From NCBI GenBank assembly GCA_012656075.1, contig JAAKBF010000339.1, forward strand, positions 533,909 to 597,908: a stretch of 64,000 nucleotides of DNA. Direction: 5' to 3'. Both the position numbers and the translations under genes were made by a program. The stretch is from Phytophthora hibernalis. Lineage: Eukaryota > Oomycota > Peronosporomycetes > Peronosporales > Peronosporaceae. Below the pieces are notes generated by a model. The model did no database searches. It was not told the DNA's origin and saw only the letters and a list, made by a program, of their open reading frames with translations. Shown one piece after another: positions 41,681 to 52,884 of the stretch (its first letter is position 1; each line of letters opens with the position of its first letter).

Positions 41681-42046
41681 TGATGGTTTGAACGGGGATA
41701 GTTGGAGGTAAATGCCGAAGTGAGCTCTATTGTCTTTTTGCTCGTTGCTAACCTGCTTCTCCTTACCTTGTGCGCTCCAGCAGCGAATCGGAATATTGAC
41801 CAATCCGATTCACACACGTGTTCCCACCCACAACGCCAATGCGTGCGCTCGGGTGCATTGCGTCATCGCTGCACGCGCCCGCACATATTGTGTCATCGCT
41901 GTGTGCGGCACGTTTGCACGCATCGTGTCATCACTGCGTACGGCCCGTGCACACCGTGTCATCACTGCGTACAGCCCGTGCACATCGTGTCATCACTGTG
42001 CGCGGGCATTACGTCACCGCTCGCATACACGGCGCACACATCAGCA
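41681..42046 (-). repeat. copia-1 5' LTR
   Basis: 366 bp, starting TGATGGTTTG and ending ATCAGCA on the plus strand. Immediately inside it on the minus strand lies GGTTAACAGCCG, the position expected for the primer-binding site, though I cannot name the tRNA. Confidence 0.88.
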
Positions 42047-42062
42047 AAAACCCTGCTATATT

Positions 42063-42293
42063 TTATAACGTTGTAGCGTTAAGCATGTCTGCCTCGTGGT
42101 CGGGGTTCTGTCGCAGCACGTGCTGCGTCAAGTTAGAGTACCCGTTTTGATTGATTTGCTTTCGGACCGTGCCGCAACGACAGCGAAAGAACTCGTGGAT
42201 CACCTCATCGTACTCGTTACTGCACGGTCTGAAGTAAAGGCCAGAAATTTGGGCGTTGGTGAACTTGGGGTCGGGGCCGTTGACGCGAACCAT
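42063..42293 (-). pseudogene. BED-type zinc finger remnant (hAT-like)
   Basis: A 76-residue frame beginning MVRVNGPDPKFTNAQISGLY continues EVIHEFFRCRCGTVRKQ and YSNLTQHVLRQNPDHEADML. The Cys pair, aromatic spacing and final His residues fit the BED finger that opens many oomycete hAT-family transposases. The second zinc His lies in QNPDH. The frame ends close to the copia insertion, and no hAT catalytic domain was found on either side. Confidence 0.55.
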
Positions 42294-42489
42294 GGTGAGA
42301 GAAGGAGCAGTCGAGGCGTAGGGCTTGAAATTGAAAGTGGTAAACTAAAATGGAGGCGCGGCTGGTTCGGTGAAGTGAGCAGTGGTTCGAGAATGGCTGG
42401 TTGAGAGGGAAAAAGTAATAAGAAGATACTGCAATAAATTATGTGATATTACCTTCTTTGAAAAAAATTAGAACATGATCATGCCGGAG

Positions 42490-42618
42490 TTCTATGGATT
42501 TTATATCCAGAGTCTACAAGGGATTGCAACGAGGTCTGAATGCTTGCATTTATCATACCTTTCGTAATGCGATTTGGATACTTCAACAAATAAGCTTCTG
42601 AAACCCTGCTAGATTTGA
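42490..42618. repeat. Second, uninterrupted copy of the copia target repeat
   Basis: It matches 37064-37152 and then 42047-42062 across the insertion point (AAGCTTCTGAAACCCTGCTA here), and therefore displays the pre-insertion arrangement. It has about 25 extra bases (AGTCTACAAGGGATTGCAAC region) near its start. Confidence 0.75.
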
Positions 42619-43109
42619 AAACCGGATCGATTATTATTTTATTTGTGGCGGTTGATAAGATTAGGACAACACACCTCTATGATATGATATCACTTATAAT
42701 CGTATTATACTTGCAGCAGATGATTTATCCAGACCGTTCGAGCAACATTTTGGATAATTTGTTTCTTCGATCAACACACAACTATAATACCGGTGAAATT
42801 CCGTACGTTTAGATATCGAAGCGCGTGCCCATAGAAAAAATGATGACACCACATCATGTTGGTTATTGTCCGGCATCCATACAGTATAGGTATAGTAAGA
42901 ATATGCGTGCGGTACTTGAAACATTTGACTTCAATTGGTTTGTGTGGAGTCGTTCGCGAAGCGAATGTGGAGGAGGTGGTAGTCGTGACATCGGGTGCGG
43001 TTGGTGCAGTCGGTCATGCGAGTGACACAGACGACACTATCCATCGAGTTGAAGCGTTTTTACAAAGAATTGGGATAACTGTCGAGATATGTGGTGCTCC
43101 CACAAGCGG

Positions 43110-44467
43110 TAGAATGCTGTGACGCTCGGGAATAACACCTACAACCGGCTAGAGTCGTCGTGGAAGCACATGAAAGAGGTTGTTACGTCATCAATGCGAC
43201 TGGATGCGTGCTTGGCGACGATCATATTTTTATCAGACCCAAGCGGAGAAGCTGCTGTATGATCGAGCGTCCAAGGTTTCACTGGTTCATCTTGAAGGTT
43301 AAGACAGAGAGATGGGCGTTGTTGCTAACTTGGTTAGTGAGCATGTGTGCAAGCTAATCTATGAACAATATGCTTATTCTACTAGGTCGGCGAACTACAC
43401 TTTCTACGAGGCATTTCCAGGGTTGTATTTTGTCAAGAACGCTTCCGTCGATGAAAAATGTTTGGATAAGCCGTGTGCGAAGTACACCGTGAGCAAATCA
43501 ACGTGGGAGTGTTTGTGTCTGTTCATGAGTACGCGGCTTTTACCGTGTCGGCACGCGTTCTACATCCGAAAAAGCCTGGGAATGAAGACGATTATACCTA
43601 CCCAGCTTCACAATCCGCGTTGGCTCTTATCGACTCTCAATCCCCGTGGAGATTTCGCCGCATTCTTTTGCTGTGAGAGCCGTTTTGCCCGAGCCAAGAA
43701 CTCCCTGGGATTCTAATCGAAAATTTCGTGAGGTTAACCATCTTGCCACGAGTATATGTGACTCCATGAGCAGTTTGGGAATATCCGAGTTTCGCGTTGC
43801 GATGATGGCATTGGCGAAAGTGATCACCCTCTTCACAACAAAGCGGTTTAACGTGCTTTCTGCCATACAAAATGACGATGGGAACCCATCGACGTTGGAC
43901 AGGGCCGACCATGCCGACACCAATGACGACAACACCAGCAAGCCGGGCGATACAACTCAGCAGTTGATTTCTTGTACTGATACATCGCAGCCGCCTCCGT
44001 GGAACTTGAGGGCATCATCTACCGTCGATCTTTCCGTGGGCAATTTTGGAGTATATATGGGTCAGTTGCTGGTGTCCGTAGAGCAGTCGGTGGAGCAATC
44101 GGTGGAGTCGGTGGAATCGGTGGAGTTGGTGGAGCAATCGGTGCAGTGGGTGCAGTCGCTGGTGCAATCTCTAACGGTTGGGACTCAAATGCTGATCGCT
44201 GAGCATCTTGATACAGAGGATGTTCGGTTTGAGATCGTAACCCCAGTCAAAGCCCGCGGGCGCCCGAAGCAGAAACCAATGGCCAAACAGGCAAAACGAA
44301 ATCTAGAAATTCGAATGGCGAGCGATGATTCGGAGCTACACGACAAACATCTGAGCATTTCGTCAATTGCGGAACTTCTCATGCACGAAGCAACCTACGC
44401 TACATCCGCAGACGATCTCAAGAAATTCAATTTGTTTGTATTTCAGACCAAAATGAACCCCCTGTAG
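43110..44467 (+). pseudogene. MULE transposase C-terminal part with SWIM finger
   Basis: After LGNNTYNRLESSWKHMKEVV and SMRLDACLATIIF the frame shifts. In 43312-43716 the SWIM zinc finger is clear: YTVSKSTWECLCLF, STRLLPCRHAFYIRK (C-x-C...C-x-H) and LHNPRWLLS. A further frame (43646-44467, stop TAG at 44465-44467) continues with Ser/Thr-rich linker and the phrase RGRPKQKP, an AT-hook-like basic patch. SWIM fingers in MULE proteins are thought to bind element ends. This is the C-terminal half only. Confidence 0.7.
44075..44170 (+). repeat. 9-bp GGTGGAGTC-type tandem repeat
   Basis: About ten degenerate copies of a GTGGAGTCG/GTGGAGCAATCG unit within the MULE linker. In the long frame they encode a Val-Glu-Ser/Gln repeat. 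Confidence 0.7.
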
Positions 44468-44474
44468 CCCACCG

Positions 44475-45426
44475 GATTGACAAGCTCCCCGTGGCAAGGC
44501 GTTATTAGGCCCGTCGGAAATCGCACGCATTTTGACCAAGGACTTTCTCGTGAGAGCGTCAAAGAAGGTGTCCACCCTCCAGAGCAAGCACTCGGGTTTA
44601 TCAGAAACGAATGTCGCTGCTGAGTTTCTAGGGCTTGGTATTATTGCTACGACTACACTAGCGTCAATGAAGTTGTGGCACAAAGCGGTGGGGGCACTGA
44701 ACACCATAGACAAGGTTCGTGCCTGGGTATCAACGGTGTATTTTCGGTAGATGTCCCGCCGCGATATTGTGTTCACAAGCACACTGACTTTGAGGTGAAC
44801 ATTTTTATCCTTTCTCAAAGGGTAAGATCGTATCAAGAAAGACAAACTCAGTACCTCTAATCTGACGTGTTTAGTTATTGTTTGCTTTTAATAGATGAAC
44901 ATGCTTGACTTGGGATGCAAGTTCCACCTTAGTGAAGATGCAATGATGGAGGTGATGGCGAAACTGTTCGCTCTACGGGACGACGTCATGGTGGTTGGGA
45001 CCCTACGGTTTGGGGGCCCGTGTGGAGGGATCAATCAGCATACCTGGTGAAATTTTCAAGAGCTTATTCAAAAACGTCGACAAAGAGTATATTTTGATCC
45101 AAATCAATTGCAATGGCAATCACAGGTGTGCGATCATGGTCAGCTCAAAACCGAACACTATCAAGATATTTGATCCGATGCAGCCAAGCTATCTGTTAAA
45201 TGTGCGATCTATGGCACTACGTGTAATGACGTACCTGTCACCAAGGGATGGACGATACCGAGTGGAGCAGTTCGTGTCGGGAATGGGTGTCCAAGTCGAC
45301 AGTTGTAATTGCGGTATTTACGTTTTGCTGGCATTCGAGATGTTTTGCGCCTCTGACGATGTCGGCGAGATGACCAAGAAGGCTCTGCAATACCTGCGTT
45401 ACCGCTATCTGCTCATGTGTCTATAA
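44475..45426 (+). pseudogene. Ulp1-type (C48) cysteine protease of the MULE
   Basis: A linker (ILTKDFLVRASKKVSTLQ to KVRAWVSTVYF, 44510-44750) leads to a short exon starting MNMLDLGCKFHLSED (44895). A frameshift near 45000 precedes the protease body (44995-45426). There NGNHRCAIMVS supplies the His (the Trp usually following it is Arg), IKIFDPMQPS the Asp, and QVDSCNCGIYVLLAFEMF the Cys. The triad H-D-C is complete. Family members remove SUMO-like peptides or self-process. This copy is broken upstream but its catalytic block is open. Confidence 0.7.
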
Positions 45427-45429
45427 GAA

Positions 45430-45885
45430 AGCAATACACACAGCTTTGATGTCTTGTTGTCGATCTTGGTCTTGCTGTCTTTTTAGAAGACTGCCAGAAT
45501 ATCGACCGGTCTTGCTGTCTTCACCGAGGACAATCGCCAAGTCACATTAACCGGATCATACATATTACACACGTATAGTCGAACGCCATCAAATGATGAC
45601 AGTGACTGGCTCTCTTTTTGTCGGTCACAATCGGTAATTCGTCGGTCGCAATTGCTTCGTCTCATGACGTTCCAGGTTGTCACAATAACGCGTGCCTAAA
45701 ATAAAATCTGATGTAAAAATATCAGCAGTCATATTTCGGAATTGCGCGCATCTGCCATCCTTCCATTCTCGAGCCCCCTCCGCGCTCTCAAGTCACCGCA
45801 ACTCGGTCCTTGCACCCTGTCGTAAGTGCTATCCTGTTAGTCTGCATGAACTTCTGCGTATCTTGATCTAATACCGCCTTCATCT
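45430..45885. other. No gene seen
   Basis: Spacer between the two MULE remnants. GGTCTTGCTGTCTT occurs twice (45468 and 45508). Confidence 0.5.
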
Positions 45886-45890
45886 CGTAC

Positions 45891-47614
45891 TGTGTGTCAT
45901 TTAGATGCCGCCCGACCCGATCGGGAGCGGTTTGTTGCCCTCGTCCGGAGATGATTCGGCCCTGCTCCAGGTCGGAAGCATTTCTGTGTGTGGTATTCGG
46001 CTATATCCTGTCTATAATTGTGCTCATGCCCCTTTATCTCTGTACTGTGCCATTTAGATGCCGCTCGGGATCAGTTTGTCCTCCTCGTCCGGAGATGAAT
46101 TGGCCGCGCACCAGATTGTATGTCCGGGCGTTCACAAGCTATTGCACGCGGGCTGGGGCGCTTTCGATGACTACGTCGCAGAGTATTAGAAGAGAACGGC
46201 TCAGTTATTTCGGATACGGACGTCGACGCCCCCGGAGTCCCTCAATAAAAAGAGTAAAAAGAAGCGAACATGTCCGGACATGCCTATTCTGGAGAACCTC
46301 GGATCCTACTACAAAAGTATGAGTGCACGCATGCGAGAGGCATTCGCACGCGGGGAGATAGAAAGCGCAGCGGCCACATAGTCCGGAGCACTTGATGTAA
46401 AGCCTCCGTCTCTGCAACTTTGACTCTAAACGAAGATGATCGTGTCTATCAAGTCAAGGTGACTCGCGGCATGAGTCGGCACAACCATGCCATTTCTCGT
46501 GGGGGTCTACAACAACTACGCATCGCATCGCCAGGTCCGCGATCCCGAAGTTATCGACGTGGTGAACGAGATGCTGTTGGCTGGGTCGAAGCCTCGCTTA
46601 ATTCTGCAATATTTGCGGAGAACCACCGGTGAGTCGAGGTTTGTAGTTTATGTTTCAGTTTGAGTGTGATACTGTACTTGTCAGTTTGTATGTTTTGTAC
46701 TGAACTTCATGCGTATACATCTGCACCTAGACAAAAATGTCATTCTCCGTGACGTACACAACACAACATGGTACAACGCCTGAAGAACGAACGTCGTTTT
46801 GCATCTTCAGTTGAAGCCAGGCTCGAGATTGTTTCACGTAGTTTCTGCAACGCTGAGGCAACACATCAACGTTGTTTCTGGACGACAAGCAAACTGTCCA
46901 GACGATTGCGTTGAAGTCGAATCAAAGGCGTCGATTCTTTCAGGCCTTCCCAGAAGTCGTACTTCTGGATTGTACACACAACACAAACGCCTCTCGCTAC
47001 AAACTGTTTAGTTTCATGGTCAACGGCGTGTTTGGACATGTACGTATTCTTTTAGTTATATTTCGAACGATGTACTTAAAAGTGTGGTGCTTAACGACTG
47101 AATATTTTTGATTTCTGTCAGGGGCAATACGTCCAGCATGCATTGATTGAAACGGAGAGTCATGCCTGCGTGCAAGACACAATTCTGGCTTTCAAGAAGA
47201 GGAACCCAAACGGGGACGAGATACGAGTCCTCATGATCGACAAAGACTTCAGCGAAGCTTCTCTTCTTCTAAAAGCTTTCCCATGTGCCTCGGTGCTTCT
47301 CTGCTGGTTCCACGTAAACAAGTATTTGCTCAAGCAAATGGCTAGAAGCGAATACGGCGGTCGCTTCATGTATGACATGGAGAAGGCCAAAGATAGTGTC
47401 GACATGATGATTCATGCAGACAGCGAGGAAGCATACAACATTGGACTCAGGTACATATACTATCTTCTTGATGGTTATGACGAGAGCGTAGAACTTCCAG
47501 ATCCGGTTCATCCACTTCTAAAATACTTCATGAAGAACTGGCGTGCGTGCAAAACGATGTAGAGTGGCTATGCCCGGGCAGGGCTTTCTCATCTTGGCAA
47601 CAACACTAACAACA
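45891..47614 (+). pseudogene. MULE remnant 2: N-terminal and catalytic part
   Basis: Starting at 46046 the plus strand reads MPLGISLSSSSGDE, then WGAFDDYVAEY and FRIRTSTP (FAR1-like zinc-binding N-terminus). Next come LTLNEDDRVYQVKVTRGMSRHNHAIS, RDPEVIDVVNEML and RLILQYLRRTTG. The catalytic part follows: RRRFFQAFPEVVLLDCTHNT, FMVNGVFGH, an intron with GTACG...CAG, then VLMIDKDFSEASLL and VLLCWFHVNKYLLKQM. It ends at LGNNTNNR, followed directly by a consensus donor GTGCGT (47615). No sequence resembling the next exon follows. An upstream partial copy of the first exon lies at 45891. Confidence 0.75.
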
Positions 47615-47907
47615 GGTGCGTATTTGTTAACTCCGTACGCAGTGCGTACGCCTAGCCGGATTGATATCTCGACATAATTGGCGCAGGTTGGTAGGGTCAT
47701 GGGGTAGACTGCGATGCATATTGTGGCGAAAATAATGGATGAAATGCGACGTCGGGAATGAGTTACCTTCGAGAGACCTTCACAACACATGACAAAGTGG
47801 ACCCACGAGTGGACCCGTAGTACCAAGATCCTGGTAAAGAGTGATAGTCCTGTCAACCTTTGACCACCAAACGAAAGCAACTGAGCCGAACCGAAACTGT
47901 TTCAGTT

Positions 47908-48089
47908 TCGTTTAATGCATGGCTCAACCGCCACCAAAGTTCTCTCAAACGAAAGCATAGTGTACTCCATATATTTTGACCTAGCTCGATTTGCAGATTC
48001 GTTTTATGCACAGCTCAACCGCCACCAAAGTTCTTTCAAAGGAAACCATAGTGTATTCCATATACTTGGATCTAGCTCGATTTGCAGAA
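47908..48089 (+). repeat. 91-bp tandem duplication
   Basis: Two copies starting TCGTTT at 47908 and 47999 share GCTCAACCGCCACCAAAGTT, ATAGTGTA and CTAGCTCGATTTGCAGA. Ninety-one is not a multiple of three, so one copy shifts the frame relative to the other. Confidence 0.85.
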
Positions 48090-48350
48090 TGTCTGCCCAT
48101 TTTATTCGAGACTGTAGCAGAGGCATACAGCACCTACGGTGATGACAGCGAGTCCGCAGGTCCCACCGCACTGGCATCCGGCATCTACCTCCTGACGGAC
48201 GACAATATTTTGTACACGGACACGCGCTTCTACCACGCTACAGGTTCCTTACCGGGCACGCGTCTGGAACTCGTCTTTTTCCTCGTTGGACTCATACACA
48301 GACCTCCTTATTCCGATTTGATGCATTTATCGTTTAACACGGGCTTCTAA
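47991..48350 (+). CDS. Unrecognised 119-residue ORF over the duplication
   Basis: The frame starts inside the first 91-bp copy and reads STATKVLSKETIVYSIYLDL, then ARFAECLPILFETVAEAYS, TALASGIYLLTDDNILY and LELVFFLVGLIHRP. The sequence has ordinary composition and looks protein-like, but I recognise no domain. It may be the 3' end of a gene whose 5' part was lost beyond the MULE, since the duplication breaks the frame at its left. Confidence 0.35.
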   Translation: MQIRFMHSSTATKVLSKETIVYSIYLDLARFAECLPILFETVAEAYSTYGDDSESAGPTALASGIYLLTDDNILYTDTRFYHATGSLPGTRLELVFFLVGLIHRPPYSDLMHLSFNTGF

Positions 48351-48359
48351 GGACATATG

Positions 48360-49248
48360 GTTTATTTTTACTAGGCGAGGGCGGCCAGCGACAGCGAAGG
48401 GATATTAACCCTCAGACGCTGGCGGTGAAGACGGCGATGGAGCGCGCGGACGGACGGCAAGATGTAGAGCGGTAGGACGGACAGCGGAAAGCGGAGCAGC
48501 AGGAGGCAGGACAGCGGCAAAGGACTGCGAGACAGGATGAGCAGCGAATGAAGCGAGGAGGAAGAAGAAGAAGAAGAGAAGAGTAAGGGAACGAAGTTCA
48601 CTTGGTGTGGTACGCACGACCATCGCCGGCAGCCGGCGGTGACGACATCGAGAGCAGCTGGAAGCAGTGGACGGTCGAGTGATGGGCAACACTCCCAACG
48701 AGCAACCCGATCTGGGGTCCCAAGATATAGCCAAGTCGCAGAGTATTGCGATCTTCGGGCGAGGAGGTGCAGTTGCTGCATCAAGACAAGCGCCGAGGAG
48801 GGATGCATGAGTAAGTTAGGTTAGGAATAGCGGGCACTTGTGGATTTGCGGCAGCGCAGAACAGTTGACGTGTCGGCCCGACACGTGCAGCTAAGAGGCA
48901 AATACATACCTTTTCAAGTGACGAAGCGTTTCGAGAACCACGTGTGTACGAAGCAGCCCCCAAGTGTGAGAGAAGCGGGTTCTGCAGCCCCGTATAGTTG
49001 TCGGTAACCAGCCGCGCCGCACTTCAGTAGGTCAAGAGAGGGTAACCAGCCCCCGGTAACCAGCCCTCGGCCGAACGTTGTGAGCGACTAGGATTCGATC
49101 TTGGCGAGGGACTCCCTACCCCACGGAAACCAAGGAACGTGCTGCGGCCTGTCACTCGTGTGAGTTAGCTTCGGTATATTTGTAGGACGGCCGTAGTAAC
49201 AGCCACCGGACACTATCTCCTAGCTAGGGACAAGACTGGCGGTGACGT
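48360..49248. other. Probable leader or LTR of gypsy-2; no gene
   Basis: GA-rich stretch (48540-48590) and three copies of GGTAACCAGCC (49003-49065). Its position just upstream of the gypsy-2 gag suggests LTR/leader sequence. No LTR partner exists downstream because the element is truncated. Confidence 0.35.
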
Positions 49249-51445
49249 GTGGGACGTATAACACACCCGAGTGCGATTGAGACGCGGAAGACGCGAGAGG
49301 AAGGACAGAGCTTACTGAAGGATGATGATGAAGGGACGGAGTATGACGACGTGAAGAGAGTCGTCGATCTCCGTGAAGAATTCGACGAGCTGTCGCTGCA
49401 GGTGAACCGCATGGGAGCTCCTCGCCCAGTCGAGCGGAACCTCGCAGAGGAACTCGGAGATGATGATGACGACGAACAAGACGTGGCTCCGGGTGACCGA
49501 CTGCCGCTTGTTCCCAAGGCGACAAAGAATGTCGAAACACCGAAGGCAAACCGATTCCTGGCCCGACTCGTCGAAGAAATGAAGACCAACAGTCGGTGGA
49601 TCAACATATTCGCCCCAATGTAAATGTATCAAGCGAAGTGGGCTCAACTCAGCAAAGAACTGGATCAACCCGTCAATAGCCAAACGATGGACCAACTCGT
49701 CGAAGACACGGTCATATTACTCCGAGCGATGGGATACCGGTGCGGCCATAAGCCATCGAAACCGGCGCTGACATCTTGGAGTGTGCACACGGTCGGCGTC
49801 GAGCTGATGAGATGGAAGCGCAAGTTGAAAGACTTGTTTGGAATGCAGGGTGGACCAAAGGGACAATTACCCATGGCTCGCCGAGCTGAAGAACTCGACG
49901 AGACCAAATCGGCTGCACCACAACCGTTCGTCACTGAGCCGTACGTATTTCCCGAGTCGAGTGAAGACCCAGCTAAAGTTCCGTTGCCGAAGACACCCGA
50001 GACGAAGCGTGGCGTATTCCGGAGCACTGAGGGAACACCGTATTTCGCCGACTCGCACATGCAAACTCCGAAGAAGGCCAGCGATCAGTCAGCTCGGCCT
50101 CGATGGCAGAGTTCATAACTGCTGAAGAAGCCGCCGAACTACGTCGCCTGATTCGATCGGACGCCGCAGCAATTGCAGCTTCTGGAGGTGACGATCAACT
50201 CAGTGATGAAGACGATTGCCCTGGGCACCGCGATGTGGATGATTCGCCACACGACCACATCCGTCAGCTCAGCTTCGACGGGGCTGAAAGCGACCGAGGA
50301 TAAGCCCTTGGAAATTAGGACGTACGTGCCGCTGGAGAAGATCACGACCTTTGACGGGAAACGCTACCGGTCAGAAGATGCGTTACAATGGATCAAACGC
50401 TTCATCTACGAGGTGAAGGGGATGTGCAAACGGCAAGATGAGTGGTGTGAACCATTCGCGCTGAGTCTGGGCAAGGCCGCTAACGGGTTGGTTCCGACAT
50501 CTTCCCAAGAAGACTCAGCGAAAGTGGAATCTTCTCAGCGAAGCTTTCTTGGACTACTACTGTTCGCAATTCGACCAGTCGGCGCGAGCCCGCTACTACT
50601 CAGCGAGACGCAGGGAGAATGAACATGTCTGCGATTTCTTGCTGCGATTGAATGTCTACGCGCGAACCGCCCACATCCAGTACGAGAAGGGTGGAGCTGA
50701 CGCCGCTGACCACATCGAACATTTCCTGCTTAATTGCGGGGACGACGACGTCATGGATCTGCTGTACCCACAACGACTCAGCGATATTACGAAGGTCGAC
50801 AAGGTGATCAATCAGCGATTGCTCGGTGCAAAGCACAAGAAACAACGCGATCGTCTGGGCACAAGCCGCAGTAAGGACGCCAAACGAGCTGAGAAGATGG
50901 GAGAACAAAATCGCCGAGTCGACTCCAAGAAACAGCAGGATGAACGCCGTGGTCGACAGGGTGAGGACAGCAGTCACCGAGTTACGCTGGCAGATGCGTC
51001 GATCGACGACCTGTGGGAGGCACTCGACACTCGTCGAGCTACGGCAAACACCGATTTCTACGACTCGTCGAATAGAGAAAGCGATGCGAGCGAAGTCCTC
51101 GATCAAGACTCTGAAGAAGACGCGGACTACATCGACGCCGGTAATACGACTGGAGACTTCAGCCGATCCCAGCAGAACTCGTCGAACCCCAAAGGACAAG
51201 CTAATCGCCGAGACGGGTCTCGAGAGCGAAAGACATACGGTCCGTGTGGAGCCTGCGGAGCAGCAGGTCAAGACGCACACTTTTGTCGCCGACGCTGCAA
51301 GTTCTGCAAGCAAGTGCACGAAGTAGGCCCGTGCGAACTCTTCCGACTCTTCGATAAACTCGCCAAGTTCGTTAATGCGTCAGTCGACAAGTCCATTGTC
51401 CCGGACGATCTTCAAGACATGTACTCGTTGATCCATTTAAACTAG
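49249..51445 (+). pseudogene. gypsy-2 gag
   Basis: Frame 49249-49623 (acidic, coiled-coil-like) meets a TAA (49621-49623) and continues in the same frame from an ATG to 50118. A shift follows. The capsid core reads YVPLEKITTFDGKRYRSEDA, WIKRFIYEVKGMCKRQDEW and YYCSQFDQSARARYYSARRR, in the frames 50173-50622 and 50549-51445. The end carries a Cys-rich zinc-binding cluster (PCGACGAAGQDAHFCRRRC, then KFCKQVHEVGPC), more Cys than a simple knuckle. At least one stop and two frame changes. Confidence 0.75.
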
Positions 51446-52884
51446 TGTGCTCGCCAACCATGACTGGGTTGGACAACAACGGGTTGTCACAGTCAGCAGA
51501 ACCCGCGGTCGAAGCGAACTACGCGTTTGCTTTTGTTGGGGAAGCAGAACGGCCCGACGAGTGGAGTGAGAGTGATGAAGAGAGTGGACAAATGGATATG
51601 GATGAGAAGGACGGGCTTGGTGAGTCGAACGAAGACGAAGACCGAGAGATTGGAAGTATAGACGGAACTCAGCGACCGATGATCAAGCCAAGAGATGGAA
51701 GGTGCTCCCTGGTGTGCGTCTCATCGAGGAAATTAGATCACCGAGTGAGAATGCGAGCTCTAATGATGGGAGCTATAGATGATGAACGGCCAAAGATCTT
51801 GCTGGATACCGGAGCAAACGTGTCGGCTGTGACCGAAGCGTTCGCTAGGAAGTTGCAACTGAAGCGACTTACCAACAGCGACATGAAGATCGATGTCCAA
51901 GGAATCGCCAAGTCAAAGGTGGCGACCACCTTCTCGCGCAATCGTTAAAGTTACGCTGGAGTGGGAAATGTTTACGAATTCGAGGTATGGATCATGCCTC
52001 ATCATGCTGGAGTCGACCTGATCTTGGGTACCGACTTCATGATACCAGCCGGTATCAGGCTGGACTTGTACAATGCAATGGCAAAACTGCCCGATGAGGT
52101 CGTGGTGCCATTAATCAAGTCGTCGAGAGATTTAGACGACACCGAGTACGGCCGTGAAGTGATCGGAGGCCCACGGGAGACATTGGACATTATGGGGAGA
52201 GAAATCGCTCAGTTCAAGTTGAGACGGAAGTACCCCAGCGAATCGACGCATGAGCGGTGGGTTCGACAACTGCAAGGAGTGATCCCAACCGTCGAGCACA
52301 ACGCTGCAGGACAAGCCATGCGGTTGTTGCTGACGAACATCACCGCGAACCTGACGTGGTGTCCAGCCCATTTTCCGGTGGTTCTGTGGATGCCTCACGG
52401 CGTACTGCCTCGAGATGATGGTTATGTGCGGGTGAACTCAGCGAAATATCGCGACGGGCAAGTGCTGGCCTACGAGGGCCCTCTCGACAACCGACTCCTA
52501 TGGAAAGAACAACGGCTATATATGGTATGGCTTAGCCGACAGCCTCCCGCTGTCGAAAGGCCGCAGTACAAAACACCGACGGCTATAAAACCAAGACCAA
52601 TCCAACCAGAGGAGGACGATACCCGTGAATCGCTGGAAGTCGACGTGCTTGACGAAAATTCGACAGGTGTGTATAACTCAGCGAGCGGAGAAGTACCTTT
52701 GATTGACGCCATTCCGGGAAACGCGTCGAAATCTGACGATTCGACCACACTCGGCGAAGCAAACCGACGATTCTCGGATCGACACAACGGAAAGGGAAGG
52801 GAAGGAAGCGAATTGCAGCAGTCGTCAACCGGACGGCAAGACTCGGTGATAACCGCTGCCCATAGCGAGGGGCATCAGAAGTGA
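51445..52884 (+). pseudogene. gypsy-2 aspartic protease region and linker
   Basis: An acidic leader (51445-51700) precedes the retroviral-type protease active site KILLDTGANVSAVTEAFARK (about 51790). The frame ends at 51948, and a second frame from 51961 continues with VWIMPHHAGVDLILGTDFM, the second half of the fold (ILGTDF). A long linker with Trp/Pro-rich segments then runs to 52884. The break at 51948 splits the protease domain. Confidence 0.7.

Larger units (their letters stand above)
37153..42046 (-). mobile_element. Complete Ty1/copia retrotransposon (copia-1)
   Basis: LTRs at 37153-37610 and 41681-42046 begin TG and end CA and are flanked by AAAAC on both sides (37148-37152 and 42047-42051). 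The element is read on the minus strand. Domains run gag, zinc knuckle, protease, integrase, RT, RNase H, which is the copia order. GAGTGGGAG next to the left LTR is the polypurine tract. Stops and frameshifts in pol show it is not autonomous. It interrupts an older repeat. Confidence 0.92.
43050..45426 (+). mobile_element. MULE remnant 1: SWIM end plus Ulp1-like protease
   Basis: This stretch begins inside a Mutator-like transposase (CRDMWCSHKR, then TLGNNTYNRLESS at about 43116) and continues through a SWIM zinc finger to a Ulp1-type cysteine protease, all on the plus strand. The catalytic DDE half of the transposase is missing. Fusion or adjacency of MULE and Ulp1 sequences is known in eukaryotic MULEs. 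Numerous frame changes show it is dead. Confidence 0.75.

Noticed and set aside
48405..48808. Minus-strand Ser/Leu-rich ORFs before gypsy-2
   Set aside because: They reflect a GA-rich plus strand (CT-rich antisense) in likely leader sequence, with no domain or start signal.
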